Positions 48,680 to 56,613 of a stretch of DNA of 64,000 bases are shown one piece after another (position 1 is the stretch's first letter; each line of letters opens with the position of its first letter). This stretch comes from Clostridium transplantifaecale (GTDB lineage Bacteria > Bacillota > Clostridia > Lachnospirales > Lachnospiraceae): contig NZ_UYZY01000002.1 in the NCBI RefSeq assembly GCF_900626075.1, forward strand, positions 558,001-622,000, written 5' to 3'. Under the pieces are notes generated by a model. It searched no databases and was not told the origin of the DNA. It saw nothing but the letters and a program-made list of their open reading frames with translations. The position numbers and the translations under genes were made by a program.

Positions 48680-49891
48680 TTACTGAAGCAACTGGAGAAC
48701 CGACTGCGGCTGCTGATTAGCCTGTGCAAGCATTGCCTGTGCAGACTGCTGAAGAACGCTGTTTTTCGTAAATGTCATCATCTCCTTAGCCATATCTACA
48801 TCTCTAATACGTGATTCTGCTGCAGTGATATTTTCGGTTGTAACACCAAGGTTGTTAATTGTGTGCTCCAAACGATTTTGTAAAGCGCCTAAGCGGCCTC
48901 TCTGTGAAGAAACTGTATTAATTGCGTCTTTAATCGTTTTCATAGCGCCGGTTGCATCATCAAGCTTATCTACGCTGATCGCTCTTACCCCTAAGCTGGC
49001 TGCCTTCATATCGTTGATCGTCAAATTCAACTGATTGTATCCGTCATTTGTATCACCAATCTGAAGTTTAAGCGCTGCCGCACCTGCCAGAGCTGCACTT
49101 GTAGGTTCCGCCGTTCCGGCCTGTGATGTATCATCGGCAACATAACTTATTGTCTGACCTTCTGCCTTAAAGGAAAGCAGGCTGTTAGCCAAATCCTTAT
49201 TTGTAAGAGTTCCGTCATCAACAGCTTTCTGTACTGCATTTTTAACAGCATCTTCAATCTGTTTTGCAGAGTATGTGGATGCATTATCCTTAGTACCCAG
49301 TACAATTTTTAATTCACCGGCTGAATCTACACTCGCATTAATTGTATTTCCTGCTTTACTATCATCAGTACCAATGGTGATTTTTTTACCCGCTGCATCT
49401 TTTCCTACACTTACTCTGAACGTATTGGCTCCTGTACCTACTGTTACAGTTGCAGTTGAAGCATTATTCAAAGTACCATCGAGAAGTTTAATTCCATTAA
49501 AGTTTGTGCTATCAGCGATACGATCAATTTCATCATTTAATGCATCAAACTCATCCTGAATCGCCTGACGGTCAACATCATCATCATAAGTTCCATTAGC
49601 AGACTTGGTAGCCAGCTCCGTCATACGGTTTAACATGGAATGAACTTCCTGTAATCCACCTTCAGCCGTCTGAATCAGGGAAATTGCATCGTTTGCATTA
49701 TCAGTTGCTGTTTCCAGACCTTTGATCTGAGCTCTCATCTTCTCGGAAATAGCAAGACCTGCTGCATCATCGCCGGCGCGGTTGATCCTGTAACCGGATG
49801 ATAATTTCTCAAGAGATTTGGAAATATTTGTGTTGTTGATACCCAGCTGTCTCTGGGAGTTGAGTGCCATAATGTTGTGCTGAATCCTCAT
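48680..49891 (-). CDS. fliC: Flagellin
   Basis: I chose the ATG at 49891 (403 residues), with GGAGG 7 bases upstream; the frame further upstream has no flagellin sequence. The N-terminal D0/D1 block (MRIQHNIMALNSQRQL, then LEKLSSGYRINRAGDDAAGLAISE) and the C-terminal block (SRIRDVDMAKEMMTFTKNSVLQQSAQAMLAQANQ) are canonical. The variable centre (residues about 150-300) is rich in Thr, Ser and Asp and is the likely glycosylated surface. It is transcribed alone from a sigma-28-type promoter and translation is likely controlled by CsrA. Confidence 0.96.
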   Translation of the reverse strand: MRIQHNIMALNSQRQLGINNTNISKSLEKLSSGYRINRAGDDAAGLAISEKMRAQIKGLETATDNANDAISLIQTAEGGLQEVHSMLNRMTELATKSANGTYDDDVDRQAIQDEFDALNDEIDRIADSTNFNGIKLLDGTLNNASTATVTVGTGANTFRVSVGKDAAGKKITIGTDDSKAGNTINASVDSAGELKIVLGTKDNASTYSAKQIEDAVKNAVQKAVDDGTLTNKDLANSLLSFKAEGQTISYVADDTSQAGTAEPTSAALAGAAALKLQIGDTNDGYNQLNLTINDMKAASLGVRAISVDKLDDATGAMKTIKDAINTVSSQRGRLGALQNRLEHTINNLGVTTENITAAESRIRDVDMAKEMMTFTKNSVLQQSAQAMLAQANQQPQSVLQLLQ

Positions 49892-49894
49892 AAT

Positions 49895-49932
49895 ATTACC
49901 TCCATGTAATAGTTTTCCGGACTTCCATGTCC
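49895..49932 (-). promoter_or_regulatory. Twin CsrA-binding hairpins on flagellin mRNA
   Basis: Site 1 (49919-49932) is GGAC-AUGGAA-GUCC. Site 2 (49895-49910) is AUUAC-AUGGAG-GUAAU. Both present GGA in a six-base loop and fit ACANGGANGU. The GGA motifs are 23 bases apart, and site 2 contains the flagellin Shine-Dalgarno sequence. csrA and fliW are in the same window. Confidence 0.8.
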
Positions 49933-49978
49933 TTTTTTTGAGTGGCAGTGAAAAGTGCGCCAAGCGTGCTCTCCATTG

Positions 49979-50015
49979 CCCGGTTTGTCTGCCAAACGGG
50001 CCCTGTCTGGCAGGG
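49979..50015 (-). promoter_or_regulatory. Two further stem-loops in the flagellin leader
   Basis: CCCTG-CCAGA-CAGGG (50001-50015) and CCCGTTTG-GCAGA-CAAACCGGG with one bulge (49979-50000) follow each other in the untranslated leader. They share the GCAGA/CCAGA loop type. They may stabilise the long-lived flagellin message. Confidence 0.55.
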
Positions 50016-50055
50016 AGACTGGTGAGAACATACCATCCTTACCGTCCTACTTTAA

Positions 50056-50082
50056 ATATCGAACCGAATGGGAAAGTCTTTA
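50056..50082 (-). promoter_or_regulatory. Sigma-28-type promoter of flagellin
   Basis: TAAA (50079-50082), a 15-base spacer and TTCGATAT (50056-50063) match TAAA-N15-GCCGATAT at ten of twelve positions. The leader from the expected start to the ATG is about 155 bases. Confidence 0.78.
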
Positions 50083-50086
50083 CCGT

Positions 50087-50126
50087 AAAAATGCACAAAA
50101 TTGATCGCTCAATTTTGTGCATTTTT
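50087..50126 (-). terminator. Terminator after the VanY-type gene
   Basis: AAAATGCACAAAATTGA pairs perfectly with TCAATTTTGTGCATTTT around a four-base loop, with T-runs on both strands. It ends the flgE operon and insulates the flagellin promoter just downstream. Confidence 0.88.
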
Positions 50127-50170
50127 ATCTTTCACTATTTTTTCATTCTCAGTTCTGTTGTTCCGGCTCA

Positions 50171-51268
50171 TTAACCGTACAAACTTTCCTCAATATAAAA
50201 CTCTTCCAGCGTTATTCCCTTTTCCATGATATATTTTGCAACATCGATACCTACATACCGGAAATGCCACGGCTCATAATTAATACCCGTACTCTCTTCT
50301 TTCCCCTTATCATACCGCAGTATAAATCCGTATTCTGCGCAGTGTTCCCGCAGCCACTTTCCTTCTTTTGTATCCTCAAATCCCTCTTCAAGTCTCTGAT
50401 AGGACTGGGAGCACACGTCAATGGCAAGTCCCAGGCAGTGTTCCCCGGAACCTGGAATTGAAAGTACATGCTGGGCCTCTCTGGAAGCCGCCTCCATACT
50501 GTATCCCTTCTTTACATAGCTCTTTACCTTCCGGTTAAACAGTATCTCCTGGCGGTCCAATGTCCTGTAAGCCGAGCAGACAATCGGGCGAAGCCCTTCT
50601 GCTTTCATATCCGATATCATGCGAAGTGTGGTGTCATAGATTCTGGCGTCCACGGACTGTTCCGTACCCGGAAGAACCTTCAGTTCCACGGTATAATCCT
50701 CCGGAATCGGATACCTGGCATTTGTAAGAATCAATGCCCACATATCCTCCTGTCGGATCACCGGGCCTGTTTCCCCACTGTTTCCAGCCGCCTCTTTTAC
50801 CGCTGCATCTTCTGCTAATGATGTATTTTCTTTTATATTGTCATTCTCATTTTTACTACTAATTTGTTCTTCTCGTCCGGCTCCAGCTTTTCCTCCAACT
50901 TCGCCATTTCCACCAGCTCCGTCTTTTCCTCCGTCTTCGCCTTCTCCTCCAGCTCTGTCTTTTCCTCCGTCTTTGCCTTTTTCCTCAGCCTCGTCTTCTC
51001 CTCCAACTTCCTTTTTCCCATCAGTCAGTCCCTTCACCCATGCAAAAAATCCCGTCTGTTCACCGGCATCCGGGTCCTTCGGCTGTTCTGTCAACTGTTC
51101 TTCCGGCGATTCTGCCATCTTTTCAAGCACCGCGCCGTCCTGTGCCTTTAGTCTCCTGACTTGTCCTCTGGCACCTATATATGTAAACACGAGGATCAGA
51201 AGAAACGTGTAAATCATCATTCTCCTGCTCCTCACCACTAATTTATCCTGGGAAGTTTTTCTATGCAA
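50171..51268 (-). CDS. VanY-type D-alanyl-D-alanine carboxypeptidase (M15B)
   Basis: This protein is about 365 residues, starting at TTG (51268) with GAGAGGG 7 bases upstream. One membrane anchor lies near residues 17-35. Then comes a low-complexity stretch of Gly, Glu, Lys and Asp (about residues 85-135) made by 36-bp DNA repeats. The C-terminal peptidase domain has the zinc and active-site blocks CSAYRTLDRQEILFN, SGEHCLGLAIDV and EPWHFRYVG. It trims peptidoglycan stem peptides outside the membrane. Its place at the end of the flagellar operon suggests wall remodelling during flagellar growth. Confidence 0.88.
   Translation of the reverse strand: MHRKTSQDKLVVRSRRMMIYTFLLILVFTYIGARGQVRRLKAQDGAVLEKMAESPEEQLTEQPKDPDAGEQTGFFAWVKGLTDGKKEVGGEDEAEEKGKDGGKDRAGGEGEDGGKDGAGGNGEVGGKAGAGREEQISSKNENDNIKENTSLAEDAAVKEAAGNSGETGPVIRQEDMWALILTNARYPIPEDYTVELKVLPGTEQSVDARIYDTTLRMISDMKAEGLRPIVCSAYRTLDRQEILFNRKVKSYVKKGYSMEAASREAQHVLSIPGSGEHCLGLAIDVCSQSYQRLEEGFEDTKEGKWLREHCAEYGFILRYDKGKEESTGINYEPWHFRYVGIDVAKYIMEKGITLEEFYIEESLYG
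50877..51012. repeat. 36-bp tandem repeats inside the VanY-type gene
   Basis: Near-identical 36-base units start at about 50913 and 50949, with degenerate copies before and after (about 50877 and 50985). They encode the Gly/Glu/Lys/Asp-rich spacer between the membrane anchor and the peptidase. Copy number could vary between strains. Confidence 0.7.
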
Positions 51269-51329
51269 CCTGATTTCCCTCTCAATTCTCTATCTATTAA
51301 CTGACCACTCCAGCAAACCATACCTGTTC

Positions 51330-51430
51330 TTGTATCCTGGCTCTGCCACCTGTCCTGGTTTTGTATCCTGGCTTTTTACATATTGACCTCTTACATGCTG
51401 ATCTTCGCATTCTGGTCTTCTGCATCCTGA
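51330..51430. repeat. Short direct repeats with AGGA cores in the pilZ-vanY gap
   Basis: TGTATCCTGGCT occurs twice (51331-51342 and 51362-51373), with related TGTCCTGG and GCATCCTGA copies. On the transcribed strand this gives four CAGGA cores in about 95 bases of untranslated RNA. They could bind CsrA weakly or be simple sequence drift. Confidence 0.45.
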
Positions 51431-51446
51431 TTTTTCCAGCTTTATC

Positions 51447-52097
51447 TTACCTTATTCTCCGCAACTGATCATTCTGCCTCTTCAATATATACTTATACAG
51501 CAGATCCTCCTGCAGATTAGTCATATCCATGAACTCGCTGCCATACCCCACCAGGTTATCAGCTCTTGGGACAACACGGCGGATCGTGCAGTTGTAAATC
51601 ATGGAATCCCGCATCTCCTCTATGACGATATCGAAGGTGTCTCCTATACCCAGTTCCAGATCTGATTTAAACATCAGGCCTCCCAGGCTGATGTCCACCA
51701 GTTGAACGTTCTGGTTCAGATATTCCAACTCACCTGTTTCACCGTTTTCGTCGGTATAGGTGTGACTGATTCTGAGAATCACGGCCTTGCTTCTGGAACT
51801 GATCCGGAAGTATTGGCGTCTCTCGTCGTTGGTCGCCTCCGTCAGATTGATAATACGGACGATCTTAGAGGTAGACAGGTATACGTTTCCCACAAGCACG
51901 CGGAATCCCTGCTTTGCGTTGTAGATTTCCACCTTAACCACCATGTTGTATGGGATCTCAGGAAGTTCATTTCTGGAACTGTTGATATCAATGTACGTAT
52001 CCTTGACTTTATGTAAAATACCCATGGTGAGCAGATCGTTACTGGTCGATTTAATCACGCAGGAAGAACCAATATAATCATCCGGTAATATAACCAC
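51447..52097 (-). CDS. PilZ-domain protein (YcgR-like)
   Basis: This 216-residue protein starts at GTG (52097), with AAGGAGG 8 bases upstream. The N-terminal 90 residues are a YcgR-type domain. The C-terminal PilZ domain shows the cyclic-di-GMP motifs: ERRQYFRISSR (RxxxR) near residue 85-95 and DISLGGLMF (DxSxxG) near 137-145. Family members slow flagellar motors when cyclic-di-GMP rises. It is cotranscribed with flagellar genes, so a motor-brake role is likely. Confidence 0.92.
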   Translation of the reverse strand: MVILPDDYIGSSCVIKSTSNDLLTMGILHKVKDTYIDINSSRNELPEIPYNMVVKVEIYNAKQGFRVLVGNVYLSTSKIVRIINLTEATNDERRQYFRISSRSKAVILRISHTYTDENGETGELEYLNQNVQLVDISLGGLMFKSDLELGIGDTFDIVIEEMRDSMIYNCTIRRVVPRADNLVGYGSEFMDMTNLQEDLLYKYILKRQNDQLRRIR

Positions 52098-52143
52098 TTA
52101 TGCTACCTCCTTTTCACACCTTACTTATCATCACACCTTACTT

Positions 52144-52572
52144 CTAAGTCCGTTTCTCCCCATCCCCCCCATTGTCTCCAAGCTCCCCACCGGCTTCCTT
52201 CTCCGCCCGCTTAGCCCGCTCCGCCGTTCTGGCCGAGGTACGGGATCTTAAGAGTTTTCTGCCTGCCGTTTCCTGCTTTTTTGCCTGGGAGATGACTTCC
52301 TCGCTCTTGATCTGGGCCGATGCCTCCAGCAGCCTGCAGTAGATGGCTGCCACGACCTCGTAGAGGTCCACCGGAATGTTGCTCCCGACTTCCAGCATAC
52401 AGAGAAGGGAGGCGGCGCTGTCATCCTTGAATACGGGGATTCCTTTTTTCTCGGCAATATCTATGATTTTTTCCGCCACGGTCCCGTAACCGGAGGCAAT
52501 GACCACCGGGGACGTGTCTTCTTCGGCGTTGTATTTAAGCGCAACCGCTTTGTTTTTCTTAGATTTTGACAT
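52144..52572 (-). CDS. FlhB C-terminal-domain homologue (YlqH/FlhX-like)
   Basis: This protein is about 142 residues from the ATG at 52572 (a GTG at 52578 is also possible). It aligns with the cytoplasmic domain of FlhB after the cleavage site: VALKYNAEEDTSPVVIASG, KIIDIAEKKGIPVFKDDSAASLL and IPVDLYEVVAAIYCRLLEA. No NPTH motif and no membrane part are present. The C-terminal third is a charged Lys/Glu/Arg tail. The same pair, a FliK-like gene followed by an FlhB-tail gene, occurs in Bacillus as ylqG-ylqH. It could tune substrate switching by FlhB. Confidence 0.88.
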   Translation of the reverse strand: MSKSKKNKAVALKYNAEEDTSPVVIASGYGTVAEKIIDIAEKKGIPVFKDDSAASLLCMLEVGSNIPVDLYEVVAAIYCRLLEASAQIKSEEVISQAKKQETAGRKLLRSRTSARTAERAKRAEKEAGGELGDNGGDGEKRT

Positions 52573-53962
52573 CGACACCAGTCCTTTTATACGGTAAATT
52601 TTTGAAAACGTCCATCAGGGAGCGGTTTTTATCGAGTTTATCCACCTTAAGCTCCGACAGACGGTATCCTTTTTCCTGGATGATTCCGGTGAATTCCGGA
52701 ATCAGGCCTGCAAATATCCTGGCGTAATCGCCGGGGCAGAACAGGTAAAAGGACAGCTCCTTTCCGTCCGCCATAAATTCGGCCTCAAACTGGCCAATTC
52801 CACTTATATCAAAAGTGATTAGGACATGAACATGGCTTTCCCCGTCTTTCTCGCCCTTGTAATTCTTCGAACCGCTGTCATTGGGGTCGAGCCACAGTTC
52901 TGAGAATGCAGTGAGGCCCTGGTATTCCACGGGAATGACAAAATGGAGCAGCGGCGTGTAGTTGCACGGCGATGACAGCAGGCTCACGATGATCTTTTCT
53001 ATCTTGTCACCGTTTAAGCTGGCCATCTCGGATTCCCGATCCTGTTTTCCGATAATTTCGGCAAGGACATCCATGATTCTGGAACGGTTTTTAACCGTCT
53101 CCCCGGATCGGAATCCCTCTATATAGTCAAATATAAGCTGTTTTAGTTCTTCTTTGTTTTCCCTGCCGTTGATATGAATCAGCACATTTAACAAGGATTC
53201 CTGGAAAAAGGACTCATTGTCCTGAAAACGCGACAGGTTGTAAATGATGATGGGAACTACCTTCTCAATCTGCGGGCTGTAGAGGATGCTGCTTTCCAGA
53301 TCCTTTAAAAGTTCCAGGATTTCTCCTTTTAGCGCCTGAAAATGCGAAGCGCTGTCCGGCGCCCGAAGCTGCATCAGCAGGTCACTGATACGCCCCGACA
53401 GGCGGCTGCTTCCCGCAAGCTGGTCGCTCAGATATTCCAGGCTGTTTGCCGCCGAATTCATCACGTCCTGTCTCGCAATGGTCCCGTTTACCGATTTCAG
53501 GAGATCAGCAATCTCCTTCGACATACCGGGATTATCAGCCAGAAGTCCTCTGAGAGTTTCGAATAACGGTCCTTTAAAGAGGGTGGATGCGTATTCTTGT
53601 TTCAGAAGCTCTTCCACTATCTGATCCGGCTTAATCAGGAGGGACTGGAATAGCTGCTGAATCTCCTGTGTCACCGTTTTATTATTGACCGGAAGAAGAC
53701 TAATGATCTCCTCCAGCATATAGATGTTTTTGAGGTAATTTACCGTGACGTCGGGATCCTTTAGGAGGTTCATCAGAATGGCGGAACCCGTCTCCTTCTG
53801 CAGCACGTTATGCTGTCCTAAAAGGCCGCTGCTGTTCGGATTCTTTACTATGTGGCTGATCTCCTGGAGATCAAAGGGAATGGACGGATCCGCAACCGGT
53901 TTATTTGATTCTACTACATTTTTACTTATCACCGGTGACGTCACCCTGAGTATATCTGCCAT
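52559..53962 (-). CDS. FliK-like protein (YlqG-like)
   Basis: This protein is 467 residues. The last 100 residues resemble the FliK hook-length-control C-domain: ELWLDPND, then a GIGQFEAEFMADGKELSFYLFC strand pair and FTGIIQEKGYRLSELKV. The first 330 residues are helical and Leu-rich and unlike the Pro/Gln-rich rulers of classical FliK. It is translationally coupled to the FapA-like gene (TAATG) and overlaps the FlhB-tail gene. It may be the hook ruler itself or a second FliK paralogue; a classical fliK, if any, would be outside the window. Confidence 0.7.
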   Translation of the reverse strand: MADILRVTSPVISKNVVESNKPVADPSIPFDLQEISHIVKNPNSSGLLGQHNVLQKETGSAILMNLLKDPDVTVNYLKNIYMLEEIISLLPVNNKTVTQEIQQLFQSLLIKPDQIVEELLKQEYASTLFKGPLFETLRGLLADNPGMSKEIADLLKSVNGTIARQDVMNSAANSLEYLSDQLAGSSRLSGRISDLLMQLRAPDSASHFQALKGEILELLKDLESSILYSPQIEKVVPIIIYNLSRFQDNESFFQESLLNVLIHINGRENKEELKQLIFDYIEGFRSGETVKNRSRIMDVLAEIIGKQDRESEMASLNGDKIEKIIVSLLSSPCNYTPLLHFVIPVEYQGLTAFSELWLDPNDSGSKNYKGEKDGESHVHVLITFDISGIGQFEAEFMADGKELSFYLFCPGDYARIFAGLIPEFTGIIQEKGYRLSELKVDKLDKNRSLMDVFKNLPYKRTGVDVKI

Positions 53963-55680
53963 TACCGCAATCCCCTCTTAATCTGCCCATCCATATAATA
54001 ATAACTGCAGTTTTCTTCTTTTCTCGATATTACCAGACGGCTGTCCCCGATGGAAATGATGGTTCCGCCGTAAACTTCCCTGGCAATCAGTCTGGATTTT
54101 TTGACCTCTTTAAGCTGCAAGGTCAGCTTCTGCATCTGATCTTTCATTTTCTTCTGCTTCATCGTGTTGATAGGCAGCCATATCTTTAATTCGTTCAGTT
54201 TTTCCGTCTGTTTAGGCGAGATGGTCCCCGCCTTCTGTCTGGTGTTCAGGTAGGTGATATTCTTTTTGCACTCATCTAACTGCGCCGTGATGTCTGCAAT
54301 ATCCTGTTTCAGTTTTTCCACCTCTCCCAGAAGCTGCGGCGTCACACCGAGCGTCACCAGCGTCGTAATCTGGCTCATGGCGCCTACGGTTTTTACATTC
54401 ATGACATTATAAACAGAACACACTCCTCCGATAAAGGCGGCTCTTCTGCCCGTCAGAGTCAGGTTATTACCGCAAGATACCTCCGAGTTTATGATGTATT
54501 CTGCCTGGATATCACCCCTGGCGTAGATTTTACTGTCTTCCAGGAACTTGGCGGTGATGTCGCCGGCCGCCTCCAGAACGCCGCTCTTCATTCCGCGCAT
54601 TCCTTTATAGAGGGTAATACTGCCTCCGGAAATCAGGGTTGCCCCTTCCACAATACCCATCACGGTAATGTCGCCTTTTGCTTTTACTGTAAATCCCTCT
54701 AAAACGTCGCCCTTAATGCTGACACTTCCGGTAAAATCGATATTTCCAACCGAGTTGTCCACATTTCCGCCGATATTTAAAATCTTTTCCACATGAAACC
54801 GGCCGCTGCGGAACGACAGGTTCCCCTCGCAGCCCGTGAGTAATTTGTCTTTTTCCTCGTTGTATACTACGTTTTTTCCCTGTGGGATAGGAGGCATAAT
54901 GCCCGGTTTTCCATACACCGTGTTGCCGAAGATATCCACACCGTCCTGGGGCGGCTCCGGCGGGGTCAGTTCGCAGACAAGCTCCCCTGCCTTTACATTG
55001 TGGATGTAGTTTGTGCTTTTAAAATCGATGCTGTCATTTTCTTTGGAGGCGAACTTGACTTCCTTGTGCCTGGGAAAATAGTCCTTGATTTTTCCGTTGG
55101 TTCCGTCGATAGCCGGCGTTCCCTCCGCAAACTGGAACACCTGATTGTAAAGCTCATTTTCCACGATGTCTTTCAGTTTGTCTTCGTCAATTCCGTATTC
55201 AATTCCCATCTGGTCCAGCATATCCCGGAGTTCTTGCAGCGTAATGTCCCGGCCGCCTCCCACTGGGCTGTTAACCAGAATCGAGGCGCTCATCTTATCC
55301 TCTGCAACTGCGATTTCTGCAAATGCATCTTTTGGTTCAACCTCTGCATCTTGATCGCTTTCAGCAGGATTCCCACCCGCCGGGGCATCATTCCCGGCGG
55401 ACGGCGAAGAGCCGGAAGTATCCTCTGTTCCAAGCTCTCTCTTTTTCTCCGTATCATTCCAGTCTTCCACGGTCTCAATTAAATCGCTCATACTGTTGAA
55501 TGATTTATTGAGCGGTTCCTCTGGTTCTTCCTTTAGGTATCCCTCGTCCGGATCCAGATCTTTAAGCCGGAATTTCTTTTTCTCTTCCGGCTCATGTTGC
55601 TTTTCTTCTATTTCTTCCTCGCTTGCCCCATTTTTCCTGTTTCTCGAAAATAAGCTGAAAAACCGGTTTTTCTGTCCCAT
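53962..55680 (-). CDS. FapA (DUF342) family protein
   Basis: I chose the ATG at 55680 (572 residues), with AGGAGGG 5 bases upstream. Residues 1-130 are charged and disordered. A helical region follows, then the DUF342 block (KVKAGELVCELTPPEPPQDGVDIFGNTVYG near residue 260), a beta-helix (VEGATLISGGSITLYKGMRGM, and so on) and a C-terminal coiled coil (GEVEKLKQDIADITAQLDECKK). FapA proteins are cytosolic and often near motility genes; their role is not settled. Confidence 0.85.
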   Translation of the reverse strand: MGQKNRFFSLFSRNRKNGASEEEIEEKQHEPEEKKKFRLKDLDPDEGYLKEEPEEPLNKSFNSMSDLIETVEDWNDTEKKRELGTEDTSGSSPSAGNDAPAGGNPAESDQDAEVEPKDAFAEIAVAEDKMSASILVNSPVGGGRDITLQELRDMLDQMGIEYGIDEDKLKDIVENELYNQVFQFAEGTPAIDGTNGKIKDYFPRHKEVKFASKENDSIDFKSTNYIHNVKAGELVCELTPPEPPQDGVDIFGNTVYGKPGIMPPIPQGKNVVYNEEKDKLLTGCEGNLSFRSGRFHVEKILNIGGNVDNSVGNIDFTGSVSIKGDVLEGFTVKAKGDITVMGIVEGATLISGGSITLYKGMRGMKSGVLEAAGDITAKFLEDSKIYARGDIQAEYIINSEVSCGNNLTLTGRRAAFIGGVCSVYNVMNVKTVGAMSQITTLVTLGVTPQLLGEVEKLKQDIADITAQLDECKKNITYLNTRQKAGTISPKQTEKLNELKIWLPINTMKQKKMKDQMQKLTLQLKEVKKSRLIAREVYGGTIISIGDSRLVISRKEENCSYYYMDGQIKRGLR

Positions 55681-55793
55681 AAGAGCCCTCCTGTTACTAT
55701 TTCCGGTCCATATTCCGCGAGACATTTTTAAGTACATGCCGCATTAATTAGAAAGATATCGCAATTATACTCCCATATTACACGCAGACATCC

Positions 55794-56588
55794 CTATCTC
55801 AGATTATTGATCATTTCCTCAAGCTGATCCGCCACCGTGACGATCCGGCTGTTAAGCTGGAATCCTCTCTGCGATTCAATGATGCTGACCATCTCAGTTC
55901 CGATATCCGAGTTGGAACCTTCCAGAGCCTGTGCTATGATTTTGGGACTGCTGCTTACATATTCATCCTCATCGGCCTCTTCCTGATCCACCTCATACCA
56001 CTCACCGCTGGTGGTGCTGGTGCGGAAACGGTTATTTCCCGCAGCTTCAAGCCCTGCCGGGTTATCGCAGGTAAATAAGCCGATCTTGTCTTTCAGGTTC
56101 TCAAGGTCAAGGACGTTCGTATCTTCCTCACGCTCCTCTTTACCCTTCACCGTCTTATATTCCAGCTCTATGTAGTCGCCATCCATGCTGAGCACATAAT
56201 GGCCGTCCTTTGTAGTCAGGTAATTGCCGTCTTCCGTGGCCGATATCTGGAAGGATCCGTCCCGTGTATAGAGGGGTTCTTCCTCATCCTCACCGCCCTC
56301 GATGGCAAAATAGGCATTTCCCACAATGGCAAAATCTGTCGGACTGTCGGAGGGGAGCAGATTGCCCGCCGTTACATTAGTTTTTATCTGCCCGACTTTA
56401 ATTCCGTGTCCTACCAGATGTTCTCCCTCAACCTTTGTATCCATCTGTGTCTTCATAAGTTCATCAAAAGAAACCTTTGATGCTTTAAAAGCGGTTGTAT
56501 TGACGTTTGACAGGTTATTAGCCGTCACGTCCAGCTCGGCCTGAAATGACTTCATGCCGGAAACCGCTGAATAAAATGCACTGCTCAT
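55794..56588 (-). CDS. flgG: Flagellar rod/hook-basal-body protein FlgG-type
   Basis: This 264-residue protein has the rod/hook signature (SAVSGMKSFQAELDVTANNLSNVNTTAFKASK) and the C-terminal VSIIESQRGFQLNSRIVTVADQLEEMINNLR, characteristic of FlgG. An acidic insert (EGGEDEEEPLY) is seen near residue 100. It lies 25 bases after the other rod gene. The two are FlgF/FlgG-type paralogues; which is which is less certain. Confidence 0.87.
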   Translation of the reverse strand: MSSAFYSAVSGMKSFQAELDVTANNLSNVNTTAFKASKVSFDELMKTQMDTKVEGEHLVGHGIKVGQIKTNVTAGNLLPSDSPTDFAIVGNAYFAIEGGEDEEEPLYTRDGSFQISATEDGNYLTTKDGHYVLSMDGDYIELEYKTVKGKEEREEDTNVLDLENLKDKIGLFTCDNPAGLEAAGNNRFRTSTTSGEWYEVDQEEADEDEYVSSSPKIIAQALEGSNSDIGTEMVSIIESQRGFQLNSRIVTVADQLEEMINNLR

Positions 56589-56613
56589 ACTATCTATCCT
56601 CCCGGATCGTGAA

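Noticed and set aside
48613..48729. A longer glycosyltransferase frame starting at 48729
   Set aside because: It runs through the flagellin terminator and the end of flagellin in another frame. The GT2 start MKLSIG is at 48612.
49892..49963. A longer flagellin frame starting at 49963
   Set aside because: It would swallow the CsrA hairpins and Shine-Dalgarno sequence and adds residues unlike any flagellin. The canonical MRIQHN start is at 49891.
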